Origin: a bacterium
GTDB lineage: Bacteria > Zhuqueibacterota > Zhuqueibacteria > Thermofontimicrobiales > Thermofontimicrobiaceae
Direction of reading: 5' to 3'
Assembly: GCA_025453735.1 (NCBI GenBank)
Contig: JALOPY010000199.1
Span: 1-5,630, forward strand
DNA: 5,630 bases
In this document: one piece after another, positions 1-5,584 of the stretch
How positions within the stretch are numbered: position 1 is the first letter of the stretch
How the letters are laid out: every line of letters starts with the position of its first letter
Made by a program: the position numbers and the translations under genes
The notes under the pieces: generated by a model
What the model saw: only the letters and a program-made list of their open reading frames with translations
Told to the model about the DNA's origin: nothing
The model's database searches: none

Positions 1-251
1 TGGGAAATCATATTATTTCAGCGCATGGTTTGAAACGCCCTGAGACGAATACCGAGATTTTCAAGATCTTATTTGATTACGGCTATCTTGAAAATCAAGA
101 GTATGTCGCGCAAATGACCAAAATGGTCCGGTTCCGAAATCTGCTCACGCATGTTTATGTGAAAATCAATATGGAACAGGTTTATTCCTATCTCCAGAGC
201 GATCTTTCGCTCTTTGAAAATTATCAAAAAGTGATGTTGAAGCTTGTTTAA
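1..251 (+). CDS. hepT: HepT-family (DUF86) RNase toxin, 3' part only
   Basis: This is the C-terminal part of a HepT-like HEPN ribonuclease, the toxin of MntA/HepT (type VII) toxin-antitoxin systems. The reading frame is open from base 3 to the TAA at 249-251 and enters the window as GNHIISAHGLKRPETNTEIF, which matches the middle of DUF86 proteins, so the true start lies upstream. A TTG at 30 is internal and not a start. The signature is RNLLTHVY, an exact R-X4-H-X-Y motif, which in this family forms the RNase active site. In known systems the partner nucleotidyltransferase MntA neutralises the toxin by adding AMP to the tyrosine of this motif. The tail (NMEQVYSYLQSDLSLFENYQ) is the usual last helix, so the 3' end looks intact. 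MntA is normally the adjacent gene and would be expected upstream, outside the window. Family assignment is firm; toxicity is inferred. Confidence 0.85.
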   Translation, partial: GNHIISAHGLKRPETNTEIFKILFDYGYLENQEYVAQMTKMVRFRNLLTHVYVKINMEQVYSYLQSDLSLFENYQKVMLKLV

Positions 252-263
252 CAAAGCGACGGG

Positions 264-296
264 AGTTGGACTCCATCTCGGAGACGGAATCCAGCT
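264..296. repeat. Decayed palindromic repeat, copy A
   Basis: An imperfect inverted repeat lies 12 nt after the hepT stop. The 16-nt arms are AGTTGGACTCCATCTC (264-279) and GAGACGGAATCCAGCT (281-296) around a single G. As RNA the stem has one G-U wobble and two A-C mismatches. It shares the core GGACTCCATCTCGGAGA with the perfect copy at 1095-1129. The similarity continues downstream to the AATCGGAG at 308-315, whose GGAG is the ribosome binding site of the next gene. It has no T-run, so it is not a standard terminator. Confidence 0.75.
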
Positions 297-311
297 ATTG
301 GATTTGCAATC

Positions 312-315
312 GGAG
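312..315 (+). promoter_or_regulatory. Ribosome binding site of the DUF1295 gene
   Basis: GGAG stands 5 nt before the ATG at 321 and fixes the start of the DUF1295 gene. It lies inside AATCGGAG, a segment that recurs after the palindrome at 1095-1129, so the site may derive from the repeat element. Confidence 0.7.
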
Positions 316-320
316 AAAAA

Positions 321-1094
321 ATGTCTTTCAATTTTTTGTGTTCTGGTCTCGGGATTTTTCTATACCTGTCACTGTTCTATCTGATCGCTCTTAGCCTGAA
401 AGATAATTCCATCGCCGATATTGCCTGGGGCATGGGATTTATCGTTGTCGCGGTCTTAAATTTGATTCTATCGGAGCAGATTTGTTGGAGACAATGGATC
501 GTTACCGCACTGGTATCCATCTGGGGACTGCGATTGGCGCTGCACATTTATTTGAGGAGCAGGGGCAAACCCGAAGATTTTCGTTACGCCGAAATGAGAA
601 AAAAATGGAGTGATCGAGCCTCTCTGAAAAGCTTCACCCATATTTTCATGTTCCAGGGATTGATTCTGCTCATGATTGCTTATCCGATCATCATGGTTAA
701 TGCCAATCCCCGGGTCGGTGTCACATTTTTTGATCTCATCGGCATGTTGATCTGGCTGGCAGGTTTTCTTGTTGAAGCGATCGCCGACATCCAATTGCAA
801 AATTTTATTCGCCACGAAAAGACACCAGCCAATCCAATTATGATGCGGGGGCTGTGGCAATATTCCCGCCATCCCAACTATTTTGGCGAAGCATTGGTCT
901 GGTGGGGAATCTTTTTTATCGTGCTTTCGATTCCAAATGGCTGGCTGGCGATTTTCAGTCCGGTGATGATCACTTTTTTGCTTTTGAAGGTCTCTGGCGT
1001 TCCGTTGCTGGAAAAGAAATATCAAGATAATCCAGCTTATCAGGAATATGCCAGCAGAACCAGTAGGTTTGTACCGTGGTTTTCTAAGCGATAG
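321..1094 (+). CDS. DUF1295 family membrane protein (steroid 5-alpha-reductase-like fold)
   Basis: A 257-residue polytopic inner-membrane protein of the DUF1295 family, related to the steroid 5-alpha-reductase and isoprenylcysteine methyltransferase fold. Hydrophobic segments appear near residues 5-25, 33-50, 58-77, 105-125, 134-154 and 190-222. Family marks are D-I-A-W-G-M-G-F (33-40), GKPEDFRY (82-89), RHPNYFGE (183-190, in the likely cofactor-binding region), and the C-terminal VSGVPLLEKKY (224-234) followed by RTSRFVPWF (246-254). Length and both ends are complete for the family. The ATG at 321 has a GGAG site 5 nt upstream. The substrate is unknown; the fold suggests reduction or modification of a lipid using NAD(P)H or S-adenosylmethionine. 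In several proteobacteria DUF1295 genes lie with photolyase, cfa and DUF1365 genes in light or singlet-oxygen response clusters, and here a photolyase follows. Copies of a palindromic repeat flank the gene on both sides. Confidence 0.9.
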   Translation: MSFNFLCSGLGIFLYLSLFYLIALSLKDNSIADIAWGMGFIVVAVLNLILSEQICWRQWIVTALVSIWGLRLALHIYLRSRGKPEDFRYAEMRKKWSDRASLKSFTHIFMFQGLILLMIAYPIIMVNANPRVGVTFFDLIGMLIWLAGFLVEAIADIQLQNFIRHEKTPANPIMMRGLWQYSRHPNYFGEALVWWGIFFIVLSIPNGWLAIFSPVMITFLLLKVSGVPLLEKKYQDNPAYQEYASRTSRFVPWFSKR

Positions 1095-1129
1095 CAGATG
1101 GACTCCATCTCGGAGATGGAGTCCATCTG
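1095..1129. repeat. Perfect 35-bp palindromic repeat, copy B
   Basis: A perfect inverted repeat begins directly after the TAG of the DUF1295 gene. The 17-nt arms are CAGATGGACTCCATCTC (1095-1111) and GAGATGGAGTCCATCTG (1113-1129), separated by one G at 1112. Transcribed, it would form a very stable stem. No T-run follows, so intrinsic termination is doubtful; protection of the upstream mRNA 3' end is possible. The perfect pairing compared with copy A at 264-296 suggests a recent insertion or selection for the stem. Confidence 0.85.
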
Positions 1130-1132
1130 TGA

Positions 1133-1200
1133 TCCGAATCGGAGTTAAGTCGTCAGACTTTTATGTGAAATGCATGAAGGCATTCCACTCCTGTAGGAGT
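1133..1200. repeat. Row of four short inverted repeats before the photolyase
   Basis: Four small palindromes follow copy B in series: TCCGA-A-TCGGA (1133-1143), AAGTC-GTCA-GACTT (1147-1160), AATGC-ATGAAG-GCATT (1169-1184) and ACTCCT-GT-AGGAGT (1187-1200). With copy B they fill most of the non-coding gap. The last one holds an SD-like AGGAG with no ATG or GTG at a usable distance, only a TTG overlapping it at 1200. The row may be a structured leader or remnants of several repeat elements. I see no clear promoter here. Confidence 0.55.
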
Positions 1201-1223
1201 TGAGTAAAAAGAGAAGAAATGAA

Positions 1224-2606
1224 ATGACTCAAATTATCCAAAACAAGCGAATGAAAATCCTGAACAAAAAATCATTGCAGCGTCGCCAATTTGTCCTCTA
1301 CTGGATGCAAGCCTCGCAGCGTGCCGAATACAACCATGCGCTGGAGTACGCCATCCAGCAGGCGAATGAATTGAACAAGCCACTGGTCGTCTTTTTCGGA
1401 ATCACCGATCATTTTCCCGAAGCCAATGAGCGACACTACTATTTCATGCTGGAGGGATTGCAAGAAGTTCAGGCTGCTCTGCAAGAGAGAAAGATCAAAA
1501 TGGTGATTCGTCATCAATCGCCAGAGATTGGTGCGATAGAGCTATCGAAACAAGCCGATCTGGTAGTGGTCGATCGTGGCTATTTGAAAATCCAGCGCGC
1601 CTGGCGAAACTATGTGGCAGAGCGAATCGATTGTCCCCTCATCCAGGTCGAAAGTGATGTGATCGTGCCCGTGGAAACCGCTTCGCCCAAAGAAGAATTT
1701 TCAGCCGGCACGTTTCGTCCCAAAATAACGAAACTGCTACCCGATTTCCTCAGCCCGATGGCAGAAATTCAACCCAAAATTTCTTCCCTCAATTTTGAAT
1801 TTGATGAGTTTGAAATTAGCGATGTTGAAAAAGCGATTACTTCATTAAATATTGATCGAAGCGTGAAAAGAGTGATTGACTTTCACGGCGGAAATTCTAA
1901 AGCGAAAAAACACCTGCAAAATTTTATCGACCAAAAATTGGATCGATACCCCGATCTCCGCAATGATCCGACACTGGATTATCTTTCCAACATGAGCGCT
2001 TATCTTCATTTTGGGCAGATCTCGCCGATCTACATTGCGCTGAAAGTGATGGAGGCAGCCAGCCCTGGCGAAGAAGCTTTTTTAGAAGAGATGATCGTCC
2101 GCAGGGAATTGAGCATGAATTTTATCTGTTACAATCCACAATATGATTCATTTGATGGACTGCCTGCCTGGGCGAAAAAAACATTGATCGAACATATCGA
2201 AGATCCCAGGGAGCATCTTTATTCATTGGAAGAATTTGAGAACGCTCAAACTCACGACCCTTACTGGAATGCCTGCCAGAAAGAGATGATGATCACGGGA
2301 AAAATGCACGGCTACATGCGGATGTACTGGGGCAAAAAAATTCTGGAATGGACAACGACGCCAGCCGAAGGCATAAAAATTGCGCTTTATTTGAATAACA
2401 AATATGAATTGGATGGCAGAGACACCAATGGCTTCACCGGCGTCGCCTGGTGTTTTGGCAAGCACGATCGCGCCTGGTTCGAGCGAAATATTTTTGGAAA
2501 AGTTCGCTACATGAACGATAATGGCTTGAAACGAAAATTCGATGCCGATGGGTATGTGAAAAAGATTGAAAACACAACAGGAGGAACAGCAGCCAATGCC
2601 TTTTAA
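1224..2606 (+). CDS. phr: Class II deoxyribodipyrimidine photolyase
   Basis: This cytoplasmic FAD enzyme uses near-UV or blue light to split cyclobutane pyrimidine dimers in DNA (EC 4.1.99.3). From the ATG at 1224 it has 460 residues, the usual size. The N-terminal alpha/beta domain opens with VLYWMQASQR (24-33), followed by PEANERHYYFMLEGL and VVVDRGYLK; VESDVIVPVE is typical of class II. The helical FAD domain carries YLHFGQIS (260-267), EEMIVRREL (288-296), YMRMYWGKKILEW (364-376, with tryptophans of the likely electron-transfer chain), ELDGRDTNGF and GKHDRAW (412-418). An in-frame TTG at 1200 overlaps its own AGGAG and is unlikely as a start; 1224 has a modest GAGAAG 7 nt upstream. The tail ENTTGGTAANAF is encoded across the rfbC ribosome site and looks like non-family read-on. 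The stop overlaps rfbC by 11 nt. Family is certain; the exact start is less so. Confidence 0.95.
   Translation: MTQIIQNKRMKILNKKSLQRRQFVLYWMQASQRAEYNHALEYAIQQANELNKPLVVFFGITDHFPEANERHYYFMLEGLQEVQAALQERKIKMVIRHQSPEIGAIELSKQADLVVVDRGYLKIQRAWRNYVAERIDCPLIQVESDVIVPVETASPKEEFSAGTFRPKITKLLPDFLSPMAEIQPKISSLNFEFDEFEISDVEKAITSLNIDRSVKRVIDFHGGNSKAKKHLQNFIDQKLDRYPDLRNDPTLDYLSNMSAYLHFGQISPIYIALKVMEAASPGEEAFLEEMIVRRELSMNFICYNPQYDSFDGLPAWAKKTLIEHIEDPREHLYSLEEFENAQTHDPYWNACQKEMMITGKMHGYMRMYWGKKILEWTTTPAEGIKIALYLNNKYELDGRDTNGFTGVAWCFGKHDRAWFERNIFGKVRYMNDNGLKRKFDADGYVKKIENTTGGTAANAF
2579..2584 (+). promoter_or_regulatory. Ribosome binding site of rfbC inside the photolyase gene
   Basis: AGGAGG, the strongest SD site on this strand, lies 11 nt before the ATG at 2596. 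It chooses that ATG over the in-frame upstream ATG at 2566, which would add ten unconserved residues. The site is within the last codons of the photolyase, which points to translational coupling. Confidence 0.8.
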
Positions 2607-3153
2607 ATTTCAACGATTGAAAATTCCCGATTTGATTCTGATAGAGCCAAAAGTTCATACGGATTCACGTGGTTTTTTTATGGAGACATATAAACGATCA
2701 GAATTCATAAATAAGGGTATTCTCGAAAAATTCGTGCAGGATAATTTTTCACATTCGAGTCGCGGCACGTTGCGCGGCTTGCATTTTCAAAAGCCGCCCA
2801 AAGCCCAGGCAAAGCTGGTCATGGTGTTGAAAGGAGAGGTATTTGACGTGGCAGTGGATATTCGGAAAAATTCTGCAACGTATGGTCAATGGGTTGGATT
2901 GACTTTGTCTGACAAGAAGCCTCAGATTTTTTACATCCCCGTCGGATTTGCCCATGGTTTTTGTGTGTTGAGCGATCAGGCAGATTTTATTTATAAAGTA
3001 AGCGATGAATATTCACCAGAATTGGATAGCGGAATCCGATGGAACGATCCTGACATCGGGATTGATTGGCCGATTTCCGACCCTTTGCTTTCTGAAAAAG
3101 ATCTGTCGCTGCCATTGCTGAAAGATGCTAACCAAAATGGACTCCACTTTTAA
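2596..3153 (+). CDS. rfbC: dTDP-4-dehydrorhamnose 3,5-epimerase
   Basis: RfbC/RmlC inverts C3 and C5 of dTDP-4-dehydro-6-deoxyglucose in dTDP-L-rhamnose synthesis (EC 5.1.3.13), a cytosolic step feeding O-antigen or other glycans. The 185-residue cupin matches E. coli RfbC along its length: DSRGFFMETY, FVQDNFSHSSRGTLRGLHFQ, EVFDVAVDIR, PVGFAHGF and SEKDL. By alignment from memory the catalytic pair is His63 and Tyr133 (in FIYKVSDEY), with Arg60, Lys73, Asp84, His120 and Asp169 also kept. The ATG at 2596 overlaps the photolyase stop by 11 nt and has a strong SD site. The partners rfbA, rfbB and rfbD are absent from the window, which is unusual. The last codons (QNGLHF-stop) are the left arm of the palindrome at 3134-3168, so the native C-terminus was probably replaced or extended when that repeat arose. 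Confidence 0.95.
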   Translation: MPFKFQRLKIPDLILIEPKVHTDSRGFFMETYKRSEFINKGILEKFVQDNFSHSSRGTLRGLHFQKPPKAQAKLVMVLKGEVFDVAVDIRKNSATYGQWVGLTLSDKKPQIFYIPVGFAHGFCVLSDQADFIYKVSDEYSPELDSGIRWNDPDIGIDWPISDPLLSEKDLSLPLLKDANQNGLHF

Positions 3154-3168
3154 AGTGGAGTCCATTTT
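3134..3168. terminator. Palindromic repeat acting as bidirectional terminator
   Basis: A perfect 17-bp inverted repeat, AAAATGGACTCCACTTT (3134-3150) and AAAGTGGAGTCCATTTT (3152-3168), is separated by one T. On the plus strand the stem runs into TTTTTT (3165-3170); on the minus strand it ends in TTTT. It sits exactly between convergent genes: the rfbC stop is at its centre and the SGNH gene's TAA begins at 3169, the next base. The core TGGACTCCA/TGGAGTCCA and the 35-bp size match copy B at 1095-1129, so this looks like a member of the same repeat family serving as a terminator. Confidence 0.85.
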
Positions 3169-3873
3169 TTAATTAGTCAGAATTTTATAGGCAATTGGCA
3201 CAACCAGCTCTACCCATTCCCCATACATTTTCCCGGAGGGGTGCAAATTATCTGGCGCCAGGTAGGTTCTGTCTTTTAAAGCCTTGCGAGAAATCGGCGT
3301 GATGTTCACATAATGCACGCTCGCCTGCAGCGATAATTCCTGATTCAATGCATTGAATTGATCGAGCTCCAGACGAATCCGGGCAGTGTCGCCTCGCTGG
3401 GCAAAAGGCGTGACGCTGTAATCAGGAATGGAAAGCACGATCACTCGATTCCTATCACTTCCGGCAAATTCGATTGCTTTATTGAGCAGCTTCAAAAAGC
3501 CTTCTCGGTAATAATTGATTCCCAAACCACGGTATTGGTCATTCACACCGATCAACAAAGTAACCAGATTGTAAACAGAATCCAACTGGCTATTCTGAAT
3601 GCCACTAAACAACTCAGTTGTTGTCCAGCCCGTCCGCGCGACGACTTTGGGCTGATCAACATTGAAGCCAGAATCCTGTAACGCTTTAGCAAGTTGATTG
3701 GGCCAGCGTTCGGATTCTGAGACCGATTCTCCTATGGTGTAAGAATCACCCAGCGAGAGGATCGTTTTTGCCCTTAGAGGTTCGATATTCAGATTGTCCT
3801 TTGAGTTTTTAGGGTTTTCACACATCGTCGTGACAAACAGAATTGTAAGTGAAATCAAGACTAAACGGATCAT
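3169..3873 (-). CDS. Exported SGNH/GDSL-type hydrolase, putative lipoprotein
   Basis: A 234-residue SGNH-fold esterase or lipase-like hydrolase. All family blocks are visible: block I LGDSYTIGE with nucleophile Ser44, block II Gly82 in ARTGW, block III GVND with Asn111, and block V DNLHPSG with Asp208 and His211. The N-terminus MIRLVLISLTILFVTTMC is a signal peptide; Cys18 could be lipidated, but Met at the position before it departs from the usual lipobox, so plain secretion is an alternative. The ATG at 3873 is chosen because GAGGA (3886-3882) precedes it by 8 nt. The frame stays open to 4026, but that part overlaps the upstream esterase gene, has no SD site and would bury the signal peptide. 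It is the last gene of the minus-strand operon, 43 nt after the esterase stop. The likely substrate is an ester in the envelope or outside; which one cannot be told. Confidence 0.9.
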   Translation of the reverse strand: MIRLVLISLTILFVTTMCENPKNSKDNLNIEPLRAKTILSLGDSYTIGESVSESERWPNQLAKALQDSGFNVDQPKVVARTGWTTTELFSGIQNSQLDSVYNLVTLLIGVNDQYRGLGINYYREGFLKLLNKAIEFAGSDRNRVIVLSIPDYSVTPFAQRGDTARIRLELDQFNALNQELSLQASVHYVNITPISRKALKDRTYLAPDNLHPSGKMYGEWVELVVPIAYKILTN

Positions 3874-3893
3874 AAAGATTTTCCTCATTGAAT

Positions 3894-3920
3894 GTAGGAC
3901 AGGTTGCCAACTTGTCCTAC
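3894..3920. repeat. GTAGGACA palindrome at the esterase stop codon
   Basis: The 13-nt arms GTAGGACAGGTTG (3894-3906) and CAACTTGTCCTAC (3908-3920) pair with a single G-U type mismatch around one C. Read on the minus strand, the TAG stop of the esterase lies in the first arm and the hairpin falls between esterase and SGNH genes, ending 7 nt before the SD of the latter. No T-run follows, so it probably tunes mRNA decay or downstream translation rather than terminating. Its sequence differs from the TGGACTCCA family. Confidence 0.75.
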
Positions 3921-4660
3921 TTTTGATGTTCCAAAAACCATCGGTACAATTCCGGATTATTGTATGTTTCAGTCCATGAATCGTGGCTGGCATCCGGATA
4001 GATGGTAAACTTAATATTTCCGCCAACTTTTTTCAATGCTTCAACGATTTCTTCGGTGCGCTGAATAGGAACAACCGCATCTTTCGCTCCATGAAACGCC
4101 CAGACAGGAATATCCTTGATTCGAAATGCCATCCAGGGCATGCCACCACCACAGATTGGCGCAATGGCAGCAAATTTTTCAGGATACATCATCGATAGCG
4201 CCCAGGTGCCGAATCCGCCCATGCTGAGACCGGTAAGGTAAACGCGATTTTCGTCCACCCGATATTGGGCTGTGATTTTATCCACCAAAGCATTGAGCGC
4301 TTCCAGTAGCCAGGGATCGACCCACCATCGGTCGATTGGGCATTGCGGCGAGATGGCAATAAACGGGAATTCTTTTTGCTGCTCGACAATTTTCGGAATG
4401 CCATGAATTTTCACCAGATTCAGGTCATCCCCCCGCTCTCCCGCGCCGTGGAGAAACAAAATCAGGGGATACTCTTTTTCAGTGCTAAGGTAATTCTGCG
4501 GAAGATACAGCAGGTAGTTAAGACTGATCGTTTTGGTAAGCTTCTGTTTGAATGTTTGCGGTGTTTGACCAATTGTTTCCACAGCTTGTCTCCTTGTTGT
4601 TGCACAGTTACTGAGCAAGAAAAATAGTAAACACGAAAAAAGAAAGACTCTAATTTTCAT
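3917..4660 (-). CDS. Alpha/beta-hydrolase lipoprotein (predicted esterase/peptidase)
   Basis: A 247-residue exported serine hydrolase. MKIRVFLFSCLLFFLLSNC is a lipoprotein signal with lipobox LSNC, giving lipidated Cys19. The alpha/beta-hydrolase fold shows LFLHGAGERGDDL (69-80, oxyanion-hole loop), the nucleophile elbow GLSMGGFG with Ser146, acid Asp194 in GAKDAVVP and His226 in ASHDSW. The layout resembles predicted peptidases/esterases of the COG4099 and PHB-depolymerase-like group, often annotated as dienelactone hydrolase or phospholipase; I cannot separate these by eye. AAAGGAG (4676-4670) lies 9 nt before the ATG. It is 39 nt downstream of the SMP-30-like gene and 43 nt upstream of the SGNH hydrolase, all on one strand. 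Triad and lipobox are clear; the substrate is unknown, probably an ester carried on a polysaccharide, lipid or lactone. Confidence 0.92.
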   Translation of the reverse strand: MKIRVFLFSCLLFFLLSNCATTRRQAVETIGQTPQTFKQKLTKTISLNYLLYLPQNYLSTEKEYPLILFLHGAGERGDDLNLVKIHGIPKIVEQQKEFPFIAISPQCPIDRWWVDPWLLEALNALVDKITAQYRVDENRVYLTGLSMGGFGTWALSMMYPEKFAAIAPICGGGMPWMAFRIKDIPVWAFHGAKDAVVPIQRTEEIVEALKKVGGNIKFTIYPDASHDSWTETYNNPELYRWFLEHQK

Positions 4661-4673
4661 TTTATACAGCTCC

Positions 4674-4690
4674 TTTCAAAGAATTTGAAA
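4674..4690 (-). promoter_or_regulatory. Small intercistronic hairpin at the esterase ribosome site
   Basis: On the minus strand TTTCAAA-TTC-TTTGAAA forms a 7-bp stem with a 3-nt loop. Its 3' arm overlaps the first bases of the AAAGGAG ribosome site of the esterase gene. The stem is AT-rich and weak, so a role in translation is only a possibility. Confidence 0.35.
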
Positions 4691-4699
4691 AACAGTAAT

Positions 4700-5584
4700 C
4701 TATTCAAACAGATAAGCCACCACTCGATTATCAAAAAATGTCGGGATCAACAATAGGTTTTTCTCGGGAATAAATTCAATATCTGCTGAATTGATATTGG
4801 CATCCGCGGTATTCATCAGCTCTTTCACTTCACCAGCCGAGCTAACAAATGCGGTCTTTCCCTGCAAGTCCGATACAAGGAAATTCCCTTTGCCATCACT
4901 TTGAACTCCGTCGATACCGAAGCCAGTTTCAGCAATGGTTGTTATCGACTTATCGGTCAAATCAATGCTTTTCAAGAAGCCATCGCCAGTGCCGACAAAT
5001 AATTTGCCCTTTTCAAAAAACAAGCCATTGGGGCGAGAAATTAGCTCATCTTGCAGCCACGTCTCAAGCTTGCCCTCTGAAAATTTGTAGATAACGCTGT
5101 TCTCCTCTGACATGTCTGAAATATAAACGTTGCCCAAATCATCTACCGTGATGTCGTTTAAAAAGACCGCATTTTCAGCAGGATATTTGTTGATGATCTC
5201 ACCCGCCTCGATGTCGATTTCCACCAGATGATCGATGTCAGTTACATAAAATTTATTCTGCCAGATGCCCGATCCCTTGGGCGCATTCAAACCCGTCACC
5301 CATTCCAGGTTTTCGATTTCGCCTGTTAATGTCGCTTTTGAAATAAATCCTTTGCCGTTCTTTTCCAATGGACTGCCATTGATGTTGGAAACAAAGAGAA
5401 CATCCCGACTTGCATCATAGAGAACAGATTCAGGCACTTTGAGCATTTGCGGGGTCGCCCATTGTTGGGTGAGTTGCGACTTCAATACCTGGGACGAAAT
5501 GGATTCTGAGTGCTGTTTTTTTTCACAGGACAAAATAAAGAGAAAAATCATACCAACTATAGCCAAAATAAGTTGCTTTTTCAT
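4700..5584 (-). CDS. SMP-30/gluconolactonase-like beta-propeller lipoprotein
   Basis: A 294-residue exported six-bladed propeller protein of the SMP-30/gluconolactonase/LRE type, whose members include calcium- or zinc-dependent lactonases. The N-terminus MKKQLILAIVGMIFLFILSC ends in lipobox ILSC, with Cys20 lipidated. Repeating propeller strands such as DVLFVSNING, NKFYVTDID, GNVYISDMS, GKLFVGTGDG and GNFLVSDLQG follow. Positions matching the SMP-30 metal site appear present: Glu52 (PESVLYD), Asn186 (RPNGL) and Asp226 (GIDGVQSD), with Asn143 (FLNDITVD) at the substrate-side asparagine, so a lactonase is possible; many relatives are only scaffold proteins. GGAGG (5594-5590) lies 5 nt before the ATG at 5584; two ATGs at 5599 and 5596 sit before or within this site and are not used. 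It is the first visible gene of a three-gene operon. The 46 nt upstream are AT-rich without a clear promoter. Confidence 0.85.
   Translation of the reverse strand: MKKQLILAIVGMIFLFILSCEKKQHSESISSQVLKSQLTQQWATPQMLKVPESVLYDASRDVLFVSNINGSPLEKNGKGFISKATLTGEIENLEWVTGLNAPKGSGIWQNKFYVTDIDHLVEIDIEAGEIINKYPAENAVFLNDITVDDLGNVYISDMSEENSVIYKFSEGKLETWLQDELISRPNGLFFEKGKLFVGTGDGFLKSIDLTDKSITTIAETGFGIDGVQSDGKGNFLVSDLQGKTAFVSSAGEVKELMNTADANINSADIEFIPEKNLLLIPTFFDNRVVAYLFE

Noticed and set aside
244..254. TTGTT-T-AACAA palindrome across the hepT stop
   Set aside because: Five AT-rich base pairs are within chance expectation and there is no T-run after it.
468..1025. A 185-residue open frame antisense to the DUF1295 gene
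   Set aside because: It matches no recognisable family, lacks a good ribosome site, and is opposite a clear membrane-protein gene whose codon pattern explains it.
1095..1200. CRISPR array or riboswitch in the repeat-rich gap
   Set aside because: The repeats are inverted and differ from each other, with no regular direct repeats and spacers, and no known riboswitch core can be recognised.
1200..1223. TTG start for the photolyase at 1200
   Set aside because: Its only SD-like sequence overlaps or touches the TTG, leaving no spacing, and the added residues are not part of the family.
3874..4026. N-terminal extension of the SGNH hydrolase by 51 residues
   Set aside because: It overlaps the esterase gene and the 3894-3920 palindrome, has no SD site, and would put the signal peptide in the middle of the protein. 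The ATG at 3873 has a good SD.
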